NCBI GenBank assembly: GCA_937925595.1
Contig: CALALQ010000324.1
Coordinates: forward strand, 1 to 12,578
Origin: an uncultured Demequina sp.
GTDB taxonomy: Bacteria; Actinomycetota; Actinomycetes; Actinomycetales; Demequinaceae
DNA length: 12,578 nucleotides
Direction of reading: 5' to 3'
Shown: piece by piece, positions 7,049-12,357 of the stretch
Layout: the number at the start of each line of letters is the position of its first letter
Numbering within the stretch: the first letter of the stretch is position 1
Notes under the pieces: model-generated
Databases searched by the model: none
Told to the model about the DNA's origin: nothing
The model's input: only the letters and a program-made list of their open reading frames with translations
Translations under genes and position numbers: made by a program

Positions 7049-7054
7049 ATCAGC

Positions 7055-7828
7055 ATGAGCGAGACAGCGAAGACTCCCACCGGCTGGGACGAGAGCAAGC
7101 ACCCCCGCGCCATCGGCGGCACGTTCCGCGAGGTCCCGAAGGGCGCCCCGTACCGCGGCAGCCTGCACACGTCGCAGTCCCGCTTTCCGGGGGAGATGAC
7201 CGACTCCATCAACGAGGCCTACCCTGTCCCGCAGGCCAACAACCTCGAGCAGGTGTCCGTGGTCGTCGAAGCTGTCGGCGCTGACGTCAACACCGCCTCC
7301 TCGATGGCGCTGGCTCTGGGCCTGGACGAGCGGCAGGGGAACTACTACCTGTCGGCCGCCGGCTACCTGGGCCTGGTCGAGTCGGAGTCCGACTCGGAGA
7401 CCGGCCTTGCCACATGGAGCCTGACCGCTCTCGGCCAGGAAGCCATCGCCTCGGACGACGACGAGCGGGCCATGCTCATCGCAGAGCTCGCCGCCTCCAC
7501 CCCCGCTGTCGCCGCGTTCCGCGAGGGTGGCATGGACGCTGCCACCAACGCGATCGCCGAGGCCGCATCCCTGAGCGATGAGACCATCGCTCGCCGTGCC
7601 GCGTGCGCGTCGTCGTGGGCGCAGACCATCGACGCTGCCGACTACCTCGGCCGTGAAGCGAACGTCATCTCCATCGCCCGTGACCGGTTCCCCGAAGCGA
7701 TCGCCGCTGCCCGTGCGGAGCGGACCGAAGCGCTGACGGCCCGCAAGGTCGCCGAGCCGAAGTTCTGCGACAACTGCTTCACGCAGCTGCCGGTCACCGG
7801 GATCTGCACCTCGCTGGCCTGCTGCTGA
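7055..7828 (+). CDS. Winged-helix protein with C-terminal cysteine-rich zinc-knuckle (function unknown)
   Basis: The 257-residue product has three visible parts. Residues 11-33 carry the signature WDESKHPRAIGGTF ... APYRG, an N-terminal motif type I associate with proteins on actinobacterial plasmids and phages. Residues about 63-132 look like a winged helix: a helix with NTASSMALALGL, then DERQGNYYLSAAGYLGLVES, then a WSLTALGQEAI wing/strand. This 'RQ.NYY..A..YLGL ... LT.LG' pattern resembles a winged-helix found beside restriction-endonuclease-like domains, though no nuclease motif is visible here. The C-terminus has C238-x2-C241-x9-C251-x4-C256-C257, a likely zinc site. A start at 7046 (MISMSE) is possible, but the ATG at 7055 fits the promoter spacing shared with neighbours. 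DNA binding is inferred. Confidence 0.8.
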   Translation: MSETAKTPTGWDESKHPRAIGGTFREVPKGAPYRGSLHTSQSRFPGEMTDSINEAYPVPQANNLEQVSVVVEAVGADVNTASSMALALGLDERQGNYYLSAAGYLGLVESESDSETGLATWSLTALGQEAIASDDDERAMLIAELAASTPAVAAFREGGMDAATNAIAEAASLSDETIARRAACASSWAQTIDAADYLGREANVISIARDRFPEAIAAARAERTEALTARKVAEPKFCDNCFTQLPVTGICTSLACC

Positions 7829-7832
7829 CCCG

Positions 7833-7857
7833 AAAACGGGGCCGTACTGCGCATATA
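7833..7857 (+). promoter_or_regulatory. Leaderless-type promoter of the SprT-like gene
   Basis: GAAAAC (7832-7837) ends its A-run 28 nt before the ATG at 7864; CGCATATAG (7850-7858) contains CATATA (7852-7857) six bases before the ATG. The A-rich element is also the loop of a small CCCG-AAAA-CGGG palindrome (7829-7840). The gap between the two genes is only 35 nt and contains no Shine-Dalgarno at normal distance. Confidence 0.62.
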
Positions 7858-7863
7858 GCAGGC

Positions 7864-8637
7864 ATGGAACTTCACGACGCCCAGGCGCTGGCCCTCCGCC
7901 TCATGACTGAGCACGGCCTCACCGACGACGGCTGGACGTTCACGTTCGACAAGGCAACCAGCCGGATGGGGGTGTGCAAGTTCGGCCCGAAGCGCATCAG
8001 CCTCAGCCGCCACTACACCGAGCATGCGACCGTGGAGCAGGTCACCGACACCATCCTTCACGAAATCGCTCACGCGCTCGTCGGCCCGTACGACTCCCGC
8101 GGCAAGCGCATCGGCCACGGCTGGCAGTGGAAGGTGAAAGCCCGCGCGCTGGGGGCGACCCCGAAAGCGTGCGGACGCAACCCGTACCTGGAAAGCGCCG
8201 AGGTCGTCAGTAAGAAGCTCGCCGCTGCCGCAGACCAGACCGTGTACCGCATCGCTCACCACCGGTTCGCTGGGAAGACGTACCGCCTCATCCGCGAGAA
8301 CAAGAAGACCGTCACTCTCCTCGGCGAGGACGGTAGGGAGGTCCGGGTCTCCCGCGGCTACTTGTACAAGGACGGGGAGCCGGCGCCGACGGCGAAGCAG
8401 ATGCGTGAAACCGCGCAGGCCGAGCTGGAACGCGCCGCCCGCGAGGAGATCAAGGGCAAACCCATCGTCCGGGTCAACCACCCTGCCTACAAGGACCGCC
8501 GGTTCGCGCTCGTCAAGCGCGGCACCGCCCGCACCCGCGCCATCGTGGTGGACATCGAGAACTTCAAGCGACTGTCGGTTGCTGCGTTCTACATCCAGCC
8601 GGAGACCGCCGCGCAGCGGATGAAGGTGTCGGCATGA
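7864..8637 (+). CDS. SprT-like zinc metallopeptidase domain protein
   Basis: The 257-residue product contains the metallopeptidase motif HEIAH (residues 66-70) in the context VTDTILHEIAHALVG, with a third ligand candidate at H85 in GHGWQWK, the layout of the SprT/Spartan-like fold (HExxH ... H). The preceding WTFTFDKATSRMGVCKFGPK and KRISLSRHYTEH match the strand-helix lead-in of this family. The C-terminal half (about residues 105-257) is basic with alternating strands (YRIAHHRFAGKTYRLIREN, TVTLLGEDGREVRV) and is not recognised. SprT-like proteins in eukaryotes cleave DNA-protein crosslinks; the role of small bacterial and phage versions is largely unknown. The stop overlaps the start of a 53-residue gene (ATGA). 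Confidence 0.85.
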   Translation: MELHDAQALALRLMTEHGLTDDGWTFTFDKATSRMGVCKFGPKRISLSRHYTEHATVEQVTDTILHEIAHALVGPYDSRGKRIGHGWQWKVKARALGATPKACGRNPYLESAEVVSKKLAAAADQTVYRIAHHRFAGKTYRLIRENKKTVTLLGEDGREVRVSRGYLYKDGEPAPTAKQMRETAQAELERAAREEIKGKPIVRVNHPAYKDRRFALVKRGTARTRAIVVDIENFKRLSVAAFYIQPETAAQRMKVSA

Positions 8638-8795
8638 GCGACGCGCCCTGCGACAGCCGCTACTCGGTCGGGCAGAACCTCACCCTCGAATGCGACCTGC
8701 ACCAGAGGACGTTCAACGGGTTCCTTCACTCCGCCTCCCACGGCGGGATCCGGTGGACGTGGGACACCCGGGAAGAAGATTCCCGCGAAGTGTGA
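8634..8795 (+). CDS. 53-residue hypothetical protein coupled to the SprT-like gene
   Basis: The ATG at 8634 overlaps the SprT-like gene's stop (ATGA) and is preceded by GAAGG at a usable distance, a typical coupled pair. The product begins MSDAPCDSRYSVGQ and has two cysteines (C6, C20) and a short TLECDLHQRTFNGFLH segment that may form a beta-hairpin, followed by GGIRWTWDTREED. The frame uses G/C-rich third positions like its neighbours. No family is recognised. It could be an accessory factor of the peptidase. Confidence 0.6.
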   Translation: MSDAPCDSRYSVGQNLTLECDLHQRTFNGFLHSASHGGIRWTWDTREEDSREV

Positions 8796-8822
8796 CCGAA
8801 CGCGCGACCAGCCGCGTACATG
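8796..8822 (+). promoter_or_regulatory. Leaderless-type promoter of the 400-residue unknown gene
   Basis: CCGAAC (8796-8801) ends its A-run 29 nt before the ATG at 8829; CGTACATGA (8815-8823) contains TACATG (8817-8822) exactly six bases before the ATG. It begins directly behind the stop codon of the 53-residue gene. Same layout as at 7022, 7833 and 10334. Confidence 0.6.
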
Positions 8823-8828
8823 AAGGTC

Positions 8829-10031
8829 ATGACTACAACGATCCGCCGTGGCACGTCCGGCAAGGGCAACCGCGGTTCCTTCCTCGGTCGTCCCGACCGC
8901 CTCGACCCTGAGGTGTCCTTTGACGCCAACGGCGACTTCGACATGGCTTCCTTCATGATTGAGCCCCCGGCCACCCCTGAGCCGTTCGCGGCTTTCCAGC
9001 CGGTCATCTACACCGACATCGACGGCAACGACGTCGCGGCTACCGTCATCAGTGAGTACCCCGACTACCCGGGCTGGCTCGTCCTGGACAAGCGAGAGGC
9101 CGGCACCATCGGGGACACCGAGGGCGTCAAGTTCAACGTTGAGGCACGCTACGTCCGCCCCGACGACACCGTCAGCATGGACGCCATCCGCCGGCAGACT
9201 GCCGCGTACGAGGCTGTCACCGAGTTCCTGGACGAGGTCGCAAAGCGCGGCGAGGAGGGTAACGAAGGGCTGAACCGCTACACCGCAGCCCTCGAAGCCC
9301 GCGACCGCATTCAGGGCACCCGCGCCCGTAACGACTTCGACCGCGCGCAGAACGCCGCGCATCGCGAGCTGATGCGTCTGGCTGACAGCGACATCCTCTC
9401 CCGCGACGTGCTCGCCCTCTTCGAGTTCGAGGACCAGGACACCGTCGCGGCGTTCCGCGACGCGTATGCCGTGATCGGCTACGAGGGTGCCACCGCGATG
9501 CAGAGCGTCGTGTACGCCAAGGCCCTCGAGCAGTACCGCGGCTGGGTGGACGAGGACGTCCTCGAAGACGTCGCCTTCATCTACGACGAGGCGGAGGAGC
9601 TCGAAGCGATGCGTCTGTCCTCGCTCGGCTCGCACGGCGGCGTGGACGACAAGGTCAGCAAGCTGTCCCTGGACGAGTGCATTGAGGAGTTCGGCGGCCA
9701 CGTCAAGCGCCAGTCGAAGACCCGCGCCGCCGCATACGAGAAGGCACGCGCGAACATCGACAAGGCTTTCGAGGCGCTCTACGACGCAGGGCTTTTCAAC
9801 ATGGACCAGCAGGACTGGTACGACATCCGCAAGTTCGAGGTCGGCCGTGGCGAGCACGGCGACAGCCCCGCCGCGGGCCTGGTCCGCGCCGCCGGTCAGG
9901 CCGCCATCCTCCGCCACTTCCAGAAGCTCGCGAAGGTCTCCGACAAGCAGCTCGACATCGTCGAGGGTGAGTTCGAGGCCGCCTACACGGCCTGGGAGAA
10001 GAAGCAGACGGCGAAGGCGGCCGCAGCGTGA
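8829..10031 (+). CDS. Large acidic hypothetical protein (unknown family)
   Basis: The product has 400 residues and no domain that I recognise. The N-terminus is basic and glycine-rich (TTTIRRGTSGKGNRGSFLGR), after which residues about 25-55 look disordered. Residues about 58-110 appear to be a small beta-rich domain (QPVIYTDIDGNDVAATVISE, then GWLVLDKREAG and FNVEARYVRPDD). From about 115 to the end it is nearly all helical and strongly acidic, with long segments such as TAAYEAVTEFLDEVAKRG and EDVAFIYDEAEELEAM, and a lysine/alanine-rich tail. No signal peptide or membrane segment is seen. The frame also has an ATG at 8820, but that one lies inside the promoter-like element. The stop overlaps the next gene (GTGA). 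Confidence 0.8.
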   Translation: MTTTIRRGTSGKGNRGSFLGRPDRLDPEVSFDANGDFDMASFMIEPPATPEPFAAFQPVIYTDIDGNDVAATVISEYPDYPGWLVLDKREAGTIGDTEGVKFNVEARYVRPDDTVSMDAIRRQTAAYEAVTEFLDEVAKRGEEGNEGLNRYTAALEARDRIQGTRARNDFDRAQNAAHRELMRLADSDILSRDVLALFEFEDQDTVAAFRDAYAVIGYEGATAMQSVVYAKALEQYRGWVDEDVLEDVAFIYDEAEELEAMRLSSLGSHGGVDDKVSKLSLDECIEEFGGHVKRQSKTRAAAYEKARANIDKAFEALYDAGLFNMDQQDWYDIRKFEVGRGEHGDSPAAGLVRAAGQAAILRHFQKLAKVSDKQLDIVEGEFEAAYTAWEKKQTAKAAAA

Positions 10032-10252
10032 CCGCCCAGACCCACCACCCCATCACCGGACAGTGGCAGCCAGTGCTGAACCCCGCCGAGGTCGCCCTCA
10101 CCGTCGAACCGGACATTGAGGGTCTGCGGGCGACCATCCAGGACTTCCTGGAAGGGTCCCTGCCGGGATTCGGGTTCGCCGTCCCGGACACCGACATCGA
10201 GAAGGCCGTCGACCGACTGGTCGCCGCCTTGGAGGACACCCACGTCGCCTGA
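10028..10252 (+). CDS. 74-residue hypothetical protein
   Basis: A GTG at 10028 overlaps the preceding stop by four bases (GTGA), indicating translational coupling to the 400-residue gene. The product is acidic; an N-terminal stretch HHPITGQWQPVLNPAEVALT is followed by two predicted helices (IEGLRATIQDFLEG and IEKAVDRLVAALEDTHV) around a GFGFAVPDTD turn. No family recognised. It is followed by a terminator, so the two genes form one unit. Confidence 0.68.
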   Translation: MTAQTHHPITGQWQPVLNPAEVALTVEPDIEGLRATIQDFLEGSLPGFGFAVPDTDIEKAVDRLVAALEDTHVA

Positions 10253-10284
10253 CGACCGTGGCTCGCGCATAGGCGCACTGAGAG

Positions 10285-10315
10285 GCCGAGGGACTCACCG
10301 AGACCCTCGGCTTTT
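10285..10315 (+). terminator. Hairpin terminator with T-tract
   Basis: GCCGAGGG (10285-10292) pairs with CCCTCGGC (10304-10311) across an 11-base loop and is followed by TTTTCT. It ends the transcription unit of the 400- and 74-residue genes. Confidence 0.85.
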
Positions 10316-10333
10316 CTCATCCCATCACGTCAC

Positions 10334-10358
10334 GAAACCGGTGCTCGCCGCGCACATG
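10334..10358 (+). promoter_or_regulatory. Leaderless-type promoter of the 170-residue gene
   Basis: GAAACCGG (10334-10341) ends its A-run 28 nt before the ATG at 10365; CGCACATGA (10351-10359) contains CACATG (10353-10358) six bases before the ATG. The stretch GCCGCGCACATGA (10347-10359) is identical to the one at 7037-7049. Confidence 0.62.
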
Positions 10359-10364
10359 AGAGAT

Positions 10365-10877
10365 ATGCCGATCACAACGTTCGACCCAGCACTTCACCCC
10401 ACCGACCCGACCACACACCAGTTCGTGGAGGTCAAGAAGAGCGCCCCCGCCCCGGGTGTCCTGAACGTGGAGGCCGCCACCGTCCCGTACGTCATCGACG
10501 ACGCCGAACTCGCCGACGCGGACCGTGAAGCGGCCCGCATCGAAGCCCGCATCGCTGGGGCGCAGGAAGCCAAGGACGAGGGCATGGACATCGACGTGCT
10601 CGACTACGCCGGTGAAGTCTCCCCGCGTGCCGCGCAGCTGTTCGCCCAGTCGATCCTGAACCTCCACAGCGGCGACATCGAGGAGGACTACCCGAACCTC
10701 GTCGAGTTCGCAGAATCCCCGTCGTCGGTCCCCGAGGGCATGCCCACCGAGCAGCTCGACGCCCTCCACACCGAGATCCACGACATCCGCCAGGCCCACT
10801 ACTGGAACGTCGGCCCGAAGATCCGTCAGCGGTTCGACCTGCTGTTCACCTACGCCCTCAACGGCCCAGCCGACTGA
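10365..10877 (+). CDS. Acidic 170-residue hypothetical protein with HP...F N-terminal motif
   Basis: The start is placed at 10365 because it has the six-base spacing to the promoter element; the open frame extends further left through the terminator and cannot be coding there. The product begins MPITTFDPALHPTDPTTHQF and continues VEVKKSAPAPG, closely resembling residues 12-32 of the winged-helix protein encoded at 7055 (DESKHP ... FREVPKGAP). The rest is helical and acidic (LADADREAARIEARIAGAQE, LHTEIHDIRQAHYWNVGPKI), with no cysteines, signal peptide or membrane segment. The family is unknown. It is a monocistronic unit with a hairpin after its stop. Confidence 0.78.
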   Translation: MPITTFDPALHPTDPTTHQFVEVKKSAPAPGVLNVEAATVPYVIDDAELADADREAARIEARIAGAQEAKDEGMDIDVLDYAGEVSPRAAQLFAQSILNLHSGDIEEDYPNLVEFAESPSSVPEGMPTEQLDALHTEIHDIRQAHYWNVGPKIRQRFDLLFTYALNGPAD

Positions 10878-10890
10878 CCCCGCTGACTCC

Positions 10891-10919
10891 GAACGCCGGT
10901 CCATCCCGGGCCGGCGTTC
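10891..10919 (+). terminator. Hairpin, probable terminator
   Basis: GAACGCCGG (10891-10899) pairs with CCGGCGTTC (10911-10919) across an 11-base loop. There is no T-tract, so termination may be partial and some transcription may continue into the redoxin gene at 10950. Confidence 0.6.
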
Positions 10920-10949
10920 ACTCACCCCACCCAACAGATAGGAAACACC

Positions 10950-11297
10950 ATGACCGACACGAAACCCGCCCTCCCCAAGGCGACCGAGGTGACCATGTGG
11001 AAGAAGCCCGCCTGCGTGCAGTGCATGGGCGCGACCCTCCACTTCAAGAGCAAGAAGATCACCCCCGCCATCAAGGAACTGTTCGACGAGGCGAACGCCG
11101 ACGCGCTCGCCGCGTTCAAAGCCAACGGCATCATGCAGGCCCCCATCCTCCAGTTCCCCGACGTCTACGACGGTGACGAGCTCGTCTTCGAGGCGCAGAC
11201 AGTCACCGGCAACCGTGTCGACGTCATCGACGACTACGCCGCCGCCATCGCCAAGGTCGCAGCCCGCGCAGAGGAGCGCGAGCTGGCCCTGGTCTGA
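10950..11297 (+). CDS. NrdH/glutaredoxin-like redox protein
   Basis: The 115-residue product has a thioredoxin-fold start TEVTMWKKPACVQCMGATL with a CVQC active site (C22, C25), the 'KP.C.QC' form typical of NrdH redoxins and glutaredoxins. A second helix (AIKELFDEANADALAAFKAN) is followed by QAPILQFP, where P65 is the expected cis-proline before strand 3. It is about 35 residues longer than a standard NrdH, with an extra C-terminal helix (DYAAAIAKVAARAEERE). NrdH supplies electrons to class Ib ribonucleotide reductase, but no nrdE, nrdF or nrdI is nearby; stand-alone versions are common in phages and plasmids. AGGAAA lies five bases before the ATG. A strong terminator follows. Confidence 0.82.
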   Translation: MTDTKPALPKATEVTMWKKPACVQCMGATLHFKSKKITPAIKELFDEANADALAAFKANGIMQAPILQFPDVYDGDELVFEAQTVTGNRVDVIDDYAAAIAKVAARAEERELALV

Positions 11298-11313
11298 CAC
11301 AGCGACCCACGCG

Positions 11314-11342
11314 AAAGGCCCCGGCATCATGCCGGGGCCTTT
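11314..11342 (+). terminator. Strong hairpin terminator after the redoxin gene
   Basis: AAAGGCCCCGGCA (11314-11326) pairs perfectly with TGCCGGGGCCTTT (11330-11342) across a three-base loop. The AAA/TTT ends make it usable in both directions. Confidence 0.9.
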
Positions 11343-11352
11343 GTCGTGTCAC

Positions 11353-11361
11353 GCGCATAGA
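11353..11361 (+). promoter_or_regulatory. Possible -10 element for the two-gene membrane unit
   Basis: GCGCATAGA lies 11 bases behind a strong terminator and about 55 nt before the TTG start at 11417, so it is where a promoter would be expected. It shares the CGCATA core with the element at 7850. No matching -35 is visible at the spacing used by the other promoters. Confidence 0.4.
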
Positions 11362-11403
11362 GACCCTGTCGCCCCACGACGACACATGAACAGCACACTC
11401 ACC

Positions 11404-11408
11404 CAGGA
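11404..11408 (+). promoter_or_regulatory. Ribosome-binding site for the TTG start at 11417
   Basis: AGGAG lies eight bases before a TTG. It supports TTG as the start codon, because no ATG or GTG in that frame lies near this ribosome-binding site. Confidence 0.7.
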
Positions 11409-11416
11409 GTCACACC

Positions 11417-11686
11417 TTGCCCGTCAACACGATCGCCTCGGTCCTCGAGTCGAACACCGAATTGGACATCGACCCGCACACCGGCGGGGTTCCCCTCGCC
11501 GAAGGCATGGACATCATCATCGCCGGCGGCCCCCTCGGCGGCCGCAGCGGGCTCATCACCGCCATCGAGCCCACCGACCACGGAAACATGCTGTCGCTGC
11601 TGGTGCGGTCCTGCGGCGGCACGTACACAGACGCGTTCATGCCTGAGTGCCAGGTCATCCGCCTCAACCGTTCGACGGTGATCTGA
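11417..11686 (+). CDS. 89-residue hypothetical protein, probable small beta-barrel
   Basis: It starts with TTG, supported by AGGAG eight bases upstream. After an N-terminal helix-like stretch (VNTIASVLESNTELDI) the sequence alternates short strands with turns: MDIIIAGGPLGGRSGLITAI, then MLSLLVRSCGG and AFMPECQVIRL. The GG.LGGRSGLITAIEP segment has the look of an SH3/KOW-type barrel, with a glycine-rich turn followed by a hydrophobic strand, but this is only a fold impression. Two cysteines (in SCGG and PECQ) are present. Its stop overlaps the ATG of the membrane protein by one base (TGATG). Confidence 0.7.
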   Translation: MPVNTIASVLESNTELDIDPHTGGVPLAEGMDIIIAGGPLGGRSGLITAIEPTDHGNMLSLLVRSCGGTYTDAFMPECQVIRLNRSTVI

Positions 11687-12357
11687 TGGCCGACAACCTC
11701 ACCCGCTGGTCCGTCGCCCTCCTCGGGGGCGCGCTCGCATTCTGCGGCATTGTTGGTTCGTTCACAATGGCGACCGCAGACGAGCGCGCACAGAACTTCC
11801 ACCAGGCGATCACCGCATTCGACGACGACGAGCGCCTGGACGCGAAGCTCGAACTGGACACCTACGACATCAAGGCGTTCGGCCGTTACGGGCAGATGGC
11901 ACAGGACTCCGAGCTCGACTACGAGAACTCCTGCCAGGGCGCAGACAACGTCGCCCACGTCTGCCAGGTGGACATCAACGGGGTGAACGTCCTCGACCTC
12001 ACCGGCGCCAGCGCAGAGTTCTACCCGTCCGGCCACGCCGTCATCACCGGCGTCTACAAGTCCGACTACGACGACCTCATCGACGGTGCCAGCACTGTCA
12101 CCGCCGACGCGACGTTCGGCAAGCAGGTCGTCACCCGCGAAGGCCACGACCGGTACACCCTGACCCGTGTGCAGCACTCCGCCGCCGTCGAATCAGGCTG
12201 GTGGGCTCAGGTGATGCGGACCACGCCCGCGCAGGCAGTGTGGATCGCAGGGCTCGCCGTCGGAGGCATCGTCACCGTCCTCATCACCCTGCTGACCCGC
12301 CCGACGACTCAGCGCGTCGAGGTGGAGGGCGTCGAGTTCTTCGACGGGAAGCTCTAA
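11686..12357 (+). CDS. Membrane protein with two transmembrane segments flanking an extracytoplasmic domain
   Basis: The ATG at 11686 overlaps the preceding stop (TGATG), giving 223 residues. TM1 spans about residues 9-29 (VALLGGALAFCGIVGSFTMA region) and TM2 about 184-204 (VWIAGLAVGGIVTVLITLL). The ~150 residues between them are soluble, acidic and Asp/Tyr-rich, with two cysteines (C83, C93) that could form a disulfide outside the membrane, and repeated short strand patterns such as HVCQVDINGVNVLDL and HAVITGVYKSDYDD. A short tail (PTTQRVEVEGVEFFDGKL) should lie in the cytoplasm. The topology (N-in, large outside domain, C-in) is predicted from hydrophobicity only. The family is not recognised; a phage/plasmid envelope or cell-surface role is possible. 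Confidence 0.8.
   Translation: MADNLTRWSVALLGGALAFCGIVGSFTMATADERAQNFHQAITAFDDDERLDAKLELDTYDIKAFGRYGQMAQDSELDYENSCQGADNVAHVCQVDINGVNVLDLTGASAEFYPSGHAVITGVYKSDYDDLIDGASTVTADATFGKQVVTREGHDRYTLTRVQHSAAVESGWWAQVMRTTPAQAVWIAGLAVGGIVTVLITLLTRPTTQRVEVEGVEFFDGKL

Noticed and set aside
7829..7840. Small CCCG-AAAA-CGGG palindrome as a terminator
   Set aside because: Only a 4-bp stem with no T-tract; it is better explained as part of the -35-like element of the next gene, though it could also be an operator half-site.
8589..9917. A 442-residue open frame on the minus strand
   Set aside because: It is antisense to the 400-residue gene, which has overlapping-start coupling, a promoter-like element and a fitting terminator; the minus-strand product is Val/Gly/Asp/Ala-biased shadow sequence.
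10116..10364. Upstream extension of the 170-residue gene's frame
   Set aside because: It overlaps the 74-residue gene and runs through a T-tract terminator; the promoter element and spacing favour the ATG at 10365.
10317..11330. A 337-residue open frame on the minus strand
   Set aside because: It spans two terminator-like hairpins and is antisense to two plus-strand genes, one of which is a recognisable redoxin.
11387..11646. An ATG-started frame at 11387 (MNSTLTQES...)
   Set aside because: It belongs to a different frame that turns into a His/Arg-rich product typical of a shadow; AGGAG supports the TTG at 11417 instead.
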